Source: Bolinopsis microptera
Taxonomy: Eukaryota > Ctenophora > Tentaculata > Lobata > Bolinopsidae
NCBI RefSeq assembly: GCF_026151205.1
Contig: NC_087073.1
Span: forward strand, 7,337,001 to 7,401,000
DNA: 64,000 nt
Direction of reading: 5' to 3'
Part shown: in pieces, positions 56,101-64,000 of the stretch
How positions within the stretch are numbered: position 1 is the stretch's first letter
Layout: each line of letters opens with the position of its first letter
Translations under genes and position numbers: made by a program
The notes under the pieces: generated by a model
The model's database searches: none
What the model was told of the DNA's origin: nothing
What the model saw: the letters and a program-made list of their open reading frames with translations, nothing else

Positions 56101-59100
56101 TTGTCTCCTTCAGTTGTCTCCTTCATTTGTCTCCTTCAGTTGTCTCCTTCAGTTGTCTCCTTCAGTTGTCTCCTTTACTTATATTGTAATACTATCAACA
56201 CTTATTATAGTTAATACATATAAAAAATGATATGTGGTAGGTTTACATTAATTTAGAACTACATTTGTATTAACTTAACCTAAACTTCTTAATCCACACA
56301 TTACTCAATCGATTGAATAAACTTTGGATGGGCTATTTTGGTGATAGTGAGTGATCTCCAGGGTTAAATTTACAGATTAACAACTTTGCAGCTATTCCAA
56401 ACCGATCAAGTGGTCATGTTTGTCCGTTACGTTCTTCCGGTCATTTTCTAACGGTTTGCTCACACCCTGATTCCAAACAGGAAGGATTAAAACGCAAGTT
56501 AAGGCCAGAGGGGGGGGGGGGGGTAAAAATTGTTTTTACAGTTTTCACATATTTGATCAGAGCTGCTGGAGATGAACAAGTAGAAAAAAACTGCATGAAA
56601 ATCTGACCTTGCGTTGCTGAGATATTGCGTGCCAAAATTTGAGGTTTACCTTGAAATATGAGGTTAACTTTAATTTGAGGTTAAGTTAACCTCATATTTC
56701 AAGAACAGAGGCAAATATCAAAATTCAGGTCCTGAGTGTGGCCAGTCTTTTCCAAAAGTTGAGCTCTATCTGGAAAAAAGATATTAAGAGTCAAAGACAA
56801 AGTTTTAATTACAAGTAAACCTCAAATTTTGGCGCGCAATATCTCAGCAACGCAAGGTCAGATTTTTATGCGTTTTTTTTTCTACTTGTTCATCTCCAGC
56901 AGCTCGATCACATATGTGAAAACTGGAAAATGATAATTTACCCCCCCCCCCCCCCCTCTGTCCTTAATCAAAGAGCGAGTCTTTGAATTCCGATGTGTCA
57001 TCGGTTATCTAGACTTAAATAAAATGTCATTTAAAAAAGCTAGGCAGGTTAAACTCCTGTCTGGTCCTTGGCATGTTAAAACATTCCGTTACTTAACCTG
57101 TGTGCGTTTTAAATCGGATGTTCTAAAATAGGAATTATGACGTGGGCGTGGCTGTTCGAAGGAGAGAGATCTCAAAGTAAGTGCCGAAAAACAAAAAGAA
57201 AGATATAATAGCACTCATCACAGTTTAAATGATAAAGGTGAACTAGATAATACAGTTTTGAGTTACATTGTGCTGGAACACATTTCTGTTCTGAAGCCAA
57301 TTTTCTCTCTTTGATGGACACATTGAGTTTAGATCTTTGAAGATTTAGTTAGAGCTGCTTATTGAAGTAAGTGATGACAAATGATGATTGGTGAGTGCCG
57401 TTCAGTTAGAGCCAACGGATTGAGTATGTGGTATCCAGCAACTAAAAACATTGGAATGCTACTTCTCGCAATATCATGAGGCCTAGGTGTTCAGGTATTG
57501 TCTTTATAGCCATGTTTCAGCATACTTTTGGCACAGGAATTCATCTAAATGCCAACATTTATCCACACGTACAGCTTTTTTCGGGGCTTTGCTAAGTATT
57601 ACAGAAAGATGTCCGCAGATAATGCAGTGCTGTCTGTATTGATGATCATGTTTTTAGGTTCATTGTTTCTTCCTGTCTCATTCTATCGCTATGGTCACCC
57701 CCCCCCCCTGAACGTAGTGTTTCTTATAGGTCGTGTTGTGCAGACAATTGTATCTGGTTTTTCCTCCTACATAACATGTAGTATATAATATCATGTACTA
57801 GTTCAAAATTCAGAGAAAAGAAAATGTCCGGGCCGACTTATAGTAACACGGAAATTATGAGAAATGTTGAAGTTTAAACATCACAACAATGCGACTCATA
57901 ATGATGTTCCTATCCGGATATTACACTAAATCCATCGACAAGTTACATTATCTAGATCTGACGGCATTATTTGATCACTACGGTGGCATTATATCTGCAT
58001 TTTATCGCACATGTATTGTGGCAGGAGTTAAATTTAATTTAGTGTCGAGATAGTCCCTGTAATATTGATGCAATAAAGTTAAATGTCATCCGTTGTAGAT
58101 TCGAATGCTAGCTCGACGCTATCTTTTGTTAAGTTATATAAATATAATATCGGTGTAATAAAATATAAAATTTGGTAAGTTATATAATATCACTGTAATA
58201 AAACATAACCTTCATGTTGTGTTATAGTACACCACTGTTAGTACTGCTCAGTACGTGTGTAATCATCCATGTATGGCAAGACTTTATTTTAATCTCAGAA
58301 GTGAGCAAGCAGATAGTTCTCTGTGTATGTGACACGTGTTTAGCACGTGTGAGCCACGTGTTTAACACGTGTTTAGCACGTGACACGTGGTACGTGTTAG
58401 CTGTTACTGGGCTACATGAGGATTTTATTTTGAAGGGTGTGGTCATATGTCCTCTGGTTATTTGTTTGATTGTATCACGGACAAACTTTAAGTTGATGAT
58501 TCAGGGTGTAGACTTTCTTAGCAGCCTGATGAGTTGGTGCGTGTGCGAGGTAATGTTGTTTCGTAATAATATCACGATTAAACTTACGATATCGACTAAG
58601 TCCCTGCCTCTACCATGTTGCCAAATACCACTAAATGTTATTACCACTGTGATTAATGATTAAATAAATTACCTTTATTTACACTACAATAAATAATGAA
58701 AAGCTCGCCTGCAGACGTTAAGTAACTGTGAACGGATCAGTGACGAGGGACTGCGGTATCTGTGCGGCAGTTACGCGGGACAGACACAACTACGGGAACT
58801 GGAACTGGACAACTGTAAGCTGATAACGGACGCTACCATCGACCATCTTGTGTGAGTACATTCCTCTTCAACTGTGTGTTAGTCATTGTGCAGTTTCTAA
58901 TACTTCACAGTTCACAGTTCTGTCAGTTACTGTGTAGTTTCTAATACTTCACAGCTCCCGTTTAAATACCTTGCACTAGATCTGACATGATAGTAGATAG
59001 TTAACGTGTCACAACTGTTCAAGTTAATCATTGAACATGTCTCTCACAGTTCTCATGTCTGTTCTCTTGCCTCTCTTTATTAAATCAAACTCCCGAATAT

Positions 59101-60711
59101 CATGCATAATATCTCCGCTATCTCAATATGACATGAATCTGTAAGATACACCTGTTCAATACTACATTTTACTCTATTAAAACAAGTTTACTCTATCATA
59201 TGCAACACAGAGTACACTGTACCGTATTACTATCAGAAGCATAATTCATTTTGGCACAAGGTGGCCGGGATATGAGCTGTTTAGAACTAATCTAAGATTG
59301 TTCTTGTGTTTTGATCACGTGTGTAAAGTCAACTTGTATTATCACAGTGTGTGTACTGTGTGTGTGTACTGTGTGTGTAGTACATTCGGGGGATTAATAA
59401 GGTTATTGATGTCTCGAAGTATACATTTGATGAAATACTCTTGAGGCTAACTATAAATGTAATCTAACTGACCTTGATATATTTAATGGAACAGCTAACT
59501 AAATCTCTACGAATGTAATCCTCTGTTCGCGGTACCATGTGTATTATAATACTATAATACCTCCGCCACTGAGTGCTGCGCGATATAATTCCCGACAGCT
59601 TGCTGGAGGGAATTTGCGGGCACGAAGTTGCGGAGGTATTATATTTTATAATACGTTCCGGTTCCGATTGCAGAAGGGGTGTAATCCGATACGTGCGCAT
59701 CATACAATATAGTGTCTAATATATAGAACGCCAGTGTTATTTGTTTTGAAACTTGCCGCCAGCCAGTCTGAGTCTGGGCTGATAATACCCTCGCTTCTCT
59801 TGCGGGAAAAATGAGCAAATTATCAGCCCTCGGTGTCCCCGAGTTTTAGTGGATATAATTCCCGGAAGGTATTATAATCGAAAAGTTAGAGTGGGTTAAT
59901 TTCGTGCAAATAAACTGGGTTTATTGAACGAAGCCGTCCAATTTCACCTAGATTAACACTAATTATTGGGACCAAGTCCCTTCATTTGGCCCGACTGCAG
60001 GATCCAGCAGCATCTTTGAGATATTGACCTTTATTAACATGTCCAGTCTAGCCACTGCTCACTTTAAAGCTATATAGTATTCAGCTTAGTAGTGCAGATT
60101 GTTTGTCACTACATATTATTTGTGTAGAGCTCCCTTCTTCCCCCCCCCCCCCCCACCTGTTGTAGTTTATTGTTATTACTGGCCCTCAATATTACCCCTC
60201 TTGTCTGATCAACATTACAGTGTACAGTGTGCAGTGTGCAGTTTGTGCTAGTTTTTAAGTTATGTCGGTATGGTCTATTAAAGGATAATTTACTCTTACC
60301 CAAGTTAATTGAACGGGTTCACAGTTCTGATAAAATAAATAATATCAGATATTCGTAAAGAGGCTGTAACAAGGCTGTATTTCTTCTCTAACTAAGAGAA
60401 TCAACGAATCTTAATACATAACCAAGGAATCTCCGAAGGATCTTTAAAATTGGACTTTCTTCATGGATTTCTAAAAGCCCTCAAGTTAAGAACATTCCTC
60501 ACATCTCATTAACACCCCCCTCAGGCAATGCAGAGGGCTCCAGAGGGTAGACCTGTACGACTGTCTCCGGATCTCGCGCGGCGGGATTAAGCACCTCAAG
60601 TCACGGCGTCCCAACCTCACGGTGCACGTGTACTTCCCCCCAGACACGCCGCCCGTCATGCAGCACGATCCCGTCCATAACCGGGTGTGTAGATGTTGTG
60701 TGGTCTTGTGA
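39858..60711 (+). CDS. FBXL20: F-box/leucine-rich repeat protein, FBXL2/FBXL20 type, 458 aa
   Basis: Fourteen exons join in phase: 39858-39924, 40063-40165, 40422-40551, 40701-40795, 44297-44365, 46200-46295, 48098-48224, 49049-49120, 50371-50501, 50833-50893, 53918-53962 (or its duplicate 54845-54889), 55901-55957, 58715-58851 and 60525-60711. Residues about 45-95 form the F-box (IHTRLPDAVILKIFWYLDII, then SLCRCAKVSQKWKALALDGS), which binds Skp1 in an SCF ubiquitin ligase. Residues about 105-425 are cysteine-type LRRs (HYIEVLNLNGCTNIS, LQHLDLSWCALVS, LRELELDNCKLITD) that select substrates. The protein ends CRCCVVL; the last four residues, CVVL, form a CaaX box whose Leu favours geranylgeranylation, as known for FBXL2 (CVIL), implying membrane attachment. 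Length is close to vertebrate FBXL20 (436). The N-terminal exon (MELVSTGRQDSNG) is the least conserved and least certain. FBXL2 and FBXL20 cannot be told apart here. Confidence 0.9.
40974..41329. mobile_element. 356-bp MITE in FBXL20 intron 4
   Basis: The termini AGGCCCCATGTAGCC and GGCTACATGGGGCCT are perfect 15-bp inverted repeats. TTTTGTT flanks both sides (40967-40973 and 41330-41336) as a 7-bp target duplication. The interior has two direct copies of AGCCGGTGGGCCCGACATGA, then TCGACACGTC, each followed by TCGGGGTTTG repeats (about eight units on the left, two on the right). A long T tract (41167-41194) separates the two copies. Length and ends suggest a hAT-like non-autonomous element. 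Confidence 0.8.
41330..44296 (+). other. Rest of FBXL20 intron 4
   Basis: No second gene is seen. It contains CT-rich tracts (42556-42580, 43338-43358), a 29-bp GAGGCGAGGCCGAGTGGTAA minisatellite at 42893-43033 and an AATT run at 43866-43882. A 93-codon ORF at 43475-43756 has no recognisable domain. Confidence 0.5.
42893..43033. repeat. Minisatellite, GAGGCGAGGCCGAGTGGTAAG unit
   Basis: About five to six imperfect units of about 29 bp (GGCTGTAGTGAGGCGAGGCC, then GAGTGGTAA), with some units shortened. It is GC-rich compared with the surrounding intron. Confidence 0.75.
44391..45285. repeat. 47-bp minisatellite, about 19 copies, in FBXL20 intron 5
   Basis: The unit is CCAATGCAATGCAGTGCAGT, then TAAAGTTTACTAAGGAGGTG, then CCCCTCC. 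The first units are shorter (lacking one GCAGT) and the internal ones are nearly identical, so the array has been homogenised recently. Single-base variants (GTGTCCC, GCACCT, GCGGTG) recur in several units, giving an apparent higher-order pattern. Confidence 0.9.
45286..46199 (+). other. Remainder of FBXL20 intron 5
   Basis: No gene or repeat recognised apart from ordinary AT-rich sequence, ending in the TATTTTCAG acceptor of exon 6. Confidence 0.5.
46425..46485. repeat. CTGTCTCAGGTAGATATAT short tandem repeat
   Basis: About four units of 19 bp in FBXL20 intron 6. Confidence 0.8.
46520..47480 (+). mobile_element. LINE C-terminal fragment split by a MITE
   Basis: The left part encodes ILTVFKCVNNIAPDY and the right part ITKCMDIRSQSV. 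Together they resemble the conserved C-terminus of non-LTR reverse transcriptases (the FK-LN-LAPxYL...RSQ signature). The reading frame is restored exactly if the inserted element and one TA are removed. It is a degraded remnant; the catalytic part is absent. Confidence 0.55.
46586..47438. mobile_element. 853-bp MITE with TA target duplication
   Basis: The inverted termini CCTTAGTTCCCAAAAATTTG and CAAATTTTTGGGAATTAAGG (one mismatch) are bounded by TA on both sides (46584-46585 and 47439-47440), as in Tc1/mariner-type elements. Subterminal copies of AAATTTGGGC occur in both orientations. No transposase is seen. It sits inside the LINE fragment. Confidence 0.75.
47740..47965. repeat. 226-bp near-perfect palindrome
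   Basis: The left arm starts GTAGTGTTCAGTAGGGAGCA and the right arm is its complement ending TGCTCCCTGCCGCACACTAC, with a centre near 47852. Inside, GGCAAATGACTAGTGAAAAC pairs with GTTTTCACCAGTCATTTGCC, and CGACTTTTCGG with CCGAAACGTCG. It is a foldback element or MITE without coding capacity, in FBXL20 intron 6. As single-strand DNA or RNA it would form one long hairpin. Confidence 0.75.
48020..48085. repeat. Short direct duplication just before FBXL20 exon 7
   Basis: AGTGCCTAAAGTAAGAGATA occurs twice (about 48020 and 48059) immediately upstream of the exon 7 acceptor at 48097. It may affect the branch-point region of this intron. Confidence 0.7.
49121..50370 (+). other. FBXL20 intron 8
   Basis: Includes a TTATTTTATTTTATGCTA repeat at 49174-49215. 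A 99-codon ORF at 49955-50254 shows no recognisable domain. No gene seen. Confidence 0.45.
51731..52275. repeat. 33-bp minisatellite with an E-box in many units
   Basis: About 17 copies of CACCTGCACGTGACTATATC, then ACCCACAGTACCA; some units carry a 10-bp insert (CGTCCCACAG) or lack two bases. Most units contain CACGTG or the near-palindrome ACGTGA. ORFs through the array in both directions (51835-52029, 51863-52327) are repeat read-through because the unit is a multiple of three. Confidence 0.9.
52797..52900. repeat. ACACATGTGACC minisatellite
   Basis: Around eight units of 12 to 13 bp (CACACATGTGACCACACATG). Each unit is itself palindromic at ACATGT. In FBXL20 intron 10. Confidence 0.85.
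53125..53150. repeat. (TG)n microsatellite
   Basis: Thirteen consecutive TG dinucleotides within FBXL20 intron 10. Confidence 0.9.
53752..53975 (+). repeat. Exon-containing segmental duplication, copy 1
   Basis: This 224-bp block contains 166 bp of intron, the 45-nt FBXL20 exon 11 (53918-53962, GCNSLEKMDLEECQS) and the donor GTGAGTGTGTGTA. It is identical to 54671-54902 except for an 8-bp insertion (AAGTGTGG-type) in the second copy. Sequence on either side differs between the copies. Confidence 0.9.
54671..54902 (+). repeat. Exon-containing segmental duplication, copy 2
   Basis: The second copy (232 bp) has an intact acceptor (ATCCCGCAG), the same 45-nt exon (54845-54889) and the same donor. 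Both exons are phase 0-0 and could be spliced alternatively; including both would add 15 residues to one LRR. Confidence 0.9.
56079..56175. repeat. TTGTCTCCTTCAG tandem repeat
   Basis: About eight units of 13 bp (GTTGTCTCCTTCA), nearly perfect, pyrimidine-rich, within FBXL20 intron 12. Confidence 0.9.
56503..56963. mobile_element. 461-bp inverted-repeat element flanked by TTAA
   Basis: The left end GGCCAGAG plus a run of 14 G and the right end of about 16 C plus TCTGTCC are inverted repeats. They continue inward for about 145 bp (TGCTGGAGATGAACAAGTAG pairs with CTACTTGTTCATCTCCAGCA). TTAA lies at both borders (56499-56502 and 56964-56967), the target-site signature of piggyBac-type elements. 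A second inner inverted pair (AAATATGAGGTTAACTT and its complement) occupies the middle. There is no coding capacity. Assignment to piggyBac rests only on TTAA. Confidence 0.7.
58332..58400. repeat. Cluster of CACGTG sites
   Basis: About seven ACACGTG or CACGTG motifs in 70 bp (GACACGTGTTTAGCACGTGT and neighbours), an irregular repeat. CACGTG is the E-box core bound by bHLH-Zip factors, but a simple repeat origin is equally possible. Confidence 0.6.
58852..60524 (+). other. FBXL20 intron 13
   Basis: Contains an inverted pair at 59541-59655 (ATAATACCTCCGC and GCGGAGGTATTAT) around a GC-richer core, with a related phrase near 59850-59880. This is probably a small degraded foldback element. A C run of about 15 lies at 60139-60154. 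No gene seen. Confidence 0.45.
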
Positions 60712-62246
60712 TCTCACATCCTCACACGTGACCAACACGTGGTCTATCTGTCCTGTCACGTGATAGCAGGAGAGATATCATGACACACCCAATCCCCCCT
60801 TCCTCCCGCTTCAGTCGTCGAACTGGAAAGTTTCAAGCAGCAGACTGCAGCTACACGCGACTCTAAAAACACGGCTGCAGAATGACTAAATTAAACGAGA
60901 GATAATTGAGAGATAATTGAGTAATTATGTAATTATAGGAGGCGGGACCCTCATTAGTTTAATATGGCGTGGCTGGGTTTACTAAACGAAAAATAGACTG
61001 ATTGATGCATCATCAATTTTGATATTAGTTTCGTTAAAATATTTGTTTATTACGAAAATTAGATTATTTATTATTGGAGGGGTATGCTGATCATTTAATA
61101 AAATTCTTTCGAAACCGCCGAGAAAATATTTATTTGACCGTAAATTCTGATAGGTGAGCCTTTTGCCTTTTGGTTACGGTTTCGAGATGCTAAACAAAAA
61201 AAAGAGCAAATCTGTGCAAATTTGTGGCGTGTTTTATCTGTGTGGCGCATTTGATTAAATGCTGTGCCCTGACCGCAACTCGAAAAGAAATGTAAACTGC
61301 AGGCACGCACCTGAACTAACTTGTATTTTTCACTTATTATTAATTTAACCAAATTTTATAGATTTGTGTATACTTTCTTAGTTGATTTTGAGTAACGTGT
61401 TGCGTACGGTATATAGAGTTTCATTCTCCTTGAGAAGCCATCTTCGAGATTAAAGGAACTGTTTTGCGTTAAACGTCGAAGACGATCGATCACGAGGTGA
61501 ACCGAAATCATCTCACTTTATGGAACGCGCGAGCAATATTTCAAAATAAAAAGTATTAAGTCTCTATTGCCATATTATGGTCCGGTTGCGCGCATGCACG
61601 CGAGTACATACGTATGTGTTTTTAGTGTTGTTATGTATTAATCGTACATGTACTTGCAAGGTGATAATTATAAAGCTGCAAACTCAATTTCTAGACAATT
61701 AAGGTGGACTGTACTAGCCTAATACAAGCACTCATATTGGTCACAACAGTTGGCTAATCAGTAAAAAGGTGCGTAACATATCATTAATTAAATAAAATTA
61801 CTTACTTAAGGTTACTTTATTAAACATAACTAAAGTACGATTCAACTAGAAATTTGTACATCATTTACAAAACGTGGTGTTAGGAGAAGGTGAATGAGAG
61901 AGAGGCAGATAAGATCAAATCTTGTGATAACGATCAGTTCATAGACTTATGTGTTCTCAATTTCATTTTCTCCAAAAATAAGGCGGACGGCACCAGCATT
62001 TAAAGCACTCACATTGGTCAGAACATGTAGAGTTCTGACATGTTCAGTAAACATGTAGGTGTGAAATACTTAACATAACATTAACATTAACTAAAGAATA
62101 GCAAATTTCACTAAATTACGACTCATAAAATATAAATTTAAATACACAGCTCATTTCGACAAGCTGTCTATCACTGGGAAATGAAAATGTTATATGATTT
62201 CAATCGACCAAATATTGGCCGGTAATACTTATCAATAAAAATTCCA
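60712..62246. other. Convergent intergenic region between FBXL20 and the channel gene
   Basis: It follows the FBXL20 stop with three further CACGTG sites (60735-60765). AATAAA at 61547 is a candidate FBXL20 poly(A) signal but is distant. Two diverged direct copies of a segment with AAGCACTCAYATTGGTCA lie at about 61700-61800 and 61978-62095. No gene recognised. Confidence 0.45.
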
Positions 62247-63929
62247 TCATAAACGTGTATTGTCCATTTGCATATCATCTGATGTATTTATAGTCCTTCT
62301 CGGAGTTAATTTACGTGCAGTTTTTGTAAAAATCCACTCTATAAATTGATAGCATGTGAAAAATGAGAGCCCGATAAATAGATCTGTTAATCCTCCTAAT
62401 TCGGCTGAAATATTGAGTGGTTAAAAATAACAAATATGGCACCTAAAAAGATGTTAGCAGAATTGTGCTTGTTCAAAGAAATCAGCTAAATTCTAAAACC
62501 AACCTTAGGCTTAGGCCAGCAGACTACAGAGTAAGTCAATATTTATTAATCACTTGTAACTATTTGTGATGCTAAAACCATACATCTTTTCAGCCAGATA
62601 AGATTGCATTTTAATGTTGGACCTTTTCTGATTCTTGAACAGTTAAGGGTAAATGAGAAATGCTAACAATCGTGTAACTTCATGATTTTACTTACCTATA
62701 AAGCTGGCTATCTCGTAGCTAGCTGTTTGTACTACCTCTATTTTCGTCATCTGGTCCGTATAAAACACTAACTTTACCAAGTTTTTCTTAGCGTCTTCGA
62801 AATTATCGTATCTTGACTTAACCTAAAGTAAATAATAGTTTCAGACACTGTCAACATAACGTTACTTGATGAAAAGCACCAACTGCAACATTAGACGAGA
62901 AAAAAGCATTATTGCTGACATGGTTAATGAATATAGATTAAAGACGATAGTAGTAATAGTCAGCATTATACAGTCAAACGTTAACAAGGCATATCTGTGA
63001 AAGTAATGAAGTGTAAATGTTTACTGAATCCAGTTGACTGAGATAGGTTTCCCAGTATCTCTTAGCGGGATATTCACTGAACGAGAAATCGTATTCGTAT
63101 TGTCTGTAGTTACAGGGTTCATGGCATGTGGGAGGAGATGTAGACTTCTCAGTAGTGCTTTCTTTATCGTCCGTGCTATTCATCAAGACATCTGTGAGGA
63201 AATAATATGGGATCCATTACAAAATGTAGTCATTCTAGTCTACAAACTTTATCTTGTATACTTTATTTAAAGGAGAATGGAAGATCCCAATTAATTTGCA
63301 ATTCAGTAATTCTTTTACAAGTTTTTAGAATTCAACTTACTCGTTATTTTATTCTGACAGGAAGTCTCGGCTGAGATAGTGCATTCCTCCATTTCCAAGC
63401 ACTTTACACTACCCCACTGTAAACCTTTCCAATCGACACCGTTTTCTATTTCTTCTATTGCTGCTGTTTTCTTGTACAGCCAGCATTCGTTTTCACTCAT
63501 GATATCTGAAAACAAAATATTTTTTCACAATTAAAGAAACTCCTGGGTTCTATAGTCTGGTATTCTTTACCAATTCGTATAAATCGGTTGTCAGTGGGTG
63601 GAGCTTTTTTAAGCTTCTTATATTTCACGAGGCAGCAAGCCAGATGTATATGAAGTAAGTATATATGCAAGCTATGTATGAAGTATATGTATTATTTAAT
63701 TCAAATTCATAACCGCTCGTCTTTGTTTTGTTTAATTCTGAAAATATCAGTGATTATACAGTGTATATACAGTTACACTGACCGTTAGTCAGACCACTGT
63801 ACTGGAAATATAGACAGTCCACAGTATTGTCGCACAGATCCGCACAATCCTTTACTGACTTCAGATCTGTATTGGTGGAGATCCGATCAGTCGTCACGTT
63901 GTAACCTGTATCCTCGTAGTAACATGTCT
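62247..63929 (-). CDS. DEG/ENaC/ASIC-family sodium channel with a PAN/apple-like extracellular domain (3' part)
   Basis: Five phase-matched exons (63929-63783, 63505-63341, 63191-63025, 62822-62696, 62404-62247) encode the last about 254 residues; the 5' part lies beyond the window. The first two exons form a PAN/apple-like module: TCYYEDTGYNV, SVKDCADLCDNTVDCLYFQY, ENECWLYKKTA, LQWGSVKC. Then comes the DEG/ENaC signature CHEPCNYRQYEYDFSFSEYP, the beta strand before TM2 (NLVKLVFYTDQ), YEIASFIAELGG and TM2 (LTDLFIGLSFFTCYQFIEWI). Within TM2, GLS matches the G/S-X-S selectivity filter. The cytoplasmic tail is short and basic (KTARKLTPRR) and ends MDNTRL with TGA. Family members are trimeric, amiloride-sensitive cation channels gated by acid, peptides or force. 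A PAN module in the extracellular domain is not part of the usual architecture. It is convergent with FBXL20. Confidence 0.88.
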
Positions 63930-64000
63930 CTGAAGAAAACACATGATATTAGAGGACATTCTCTCATGTCACAGTTTTATAAAGAAGACAAAGTAAGTGC

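Larger units (their letters stand above)
55958..58714 (+). other. FBXL20 intron 12
   Basis: Contains a TTGTCTCCTTCAG short repeat (56079-56175), a TTAA-flanked inverted-repeat element (56503-56963), a C run at 57700-57709 and a CACGTG cluster (58332-58400). ORFs at 57549-57788 and 58214-58663 show no recognisable domain. Confidence 0.5.

Noticed and set aside
58214-58663. 149-codon ORF in FBXL20 intron 12
   Set aside because: Part of it reads the CACGTG repeat, and the rest has no domain or conservation signal.
1-64000. Prokaryotic-type operons, riboswitches or rho-independent terminators
   Set aside because: Spliced animal genes dominate; hairpins found are parts of transposons or repeats.

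Overview
The window looks like nuclear DNA from an invertebrate animal. It is AT-rich, its genes are cut by many GT-AG introns (roughly 0.3 to 5 kb), and it is dense in inverted-repeat transposons, minisatellites and degraded LINEs. The genes are metazoan: an FBXL2/FBXL20-type F-box/LRR protein, an FKBP6/Shutdown-type piRNA cofactor, a DEG/ENaC/ASIC-family channel, a class A GPCR and a tandem BTB-BACK array. I cannot name the species. An early-branching animal such as a cnidarian is a guess, not something the sequence proves.

Layout. At 0-2.6 kb there are remnants of a minus-strand secreted-protein gene carrying a MITE in an intron. At 2.6-5.8 kb lies a 3.1 kb foldback element with G-run termini and a 6-bp target duplication. 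At 7.2-9.1 kb is a second inverted-repeat element with a 316-bp tandem duplication. At 9.3-16.2 kb is a plus-strand, multi-exon, Met/Pro/Gln-rich protein that I do not recognise. At 16.9-26.3 kb there are five head-to-tail, intronless BTB-BACK paralogues; the first is broken by a chimeric insertion and the last diverges after residue 70. At 27.1-35.7 kb is the FKBP6/Shutdown-like gene, whose fourth intron holds an antisense GPCR and a LINE with a 5' inversion. At 36.5-38.2 kb are a second LINE (minus strand) and a dispersed GC-rich repeat family. At 39.9-60.7 kb is a complete FBXL20-type gene with 14 exons, one of them duplicated, whose introns hold several MITEs and minisatellites. At 62.2-64 kb is the 3' part of a minus-strand DEG/ENaC channel gene that carries a PAN/apple-like domain, convergent with FBXL20.

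The neighbours do not form an operon or an obvious pathway. The strongest leads are the PAN-bearing DEG/ENaC channel, the duplicated 45-nt symmetric LRR exon, the BTB array with a conserved 5' end and divergent 3' end, the AG acceptor directly before every BTB start codon (compatible with a spliced or trans-spliced leader), and a set of mobile elements whose ends are G/C homopolymers. Intron and exon borders were read by eye from splice signals and checked for phase. None is supported by transcript data.
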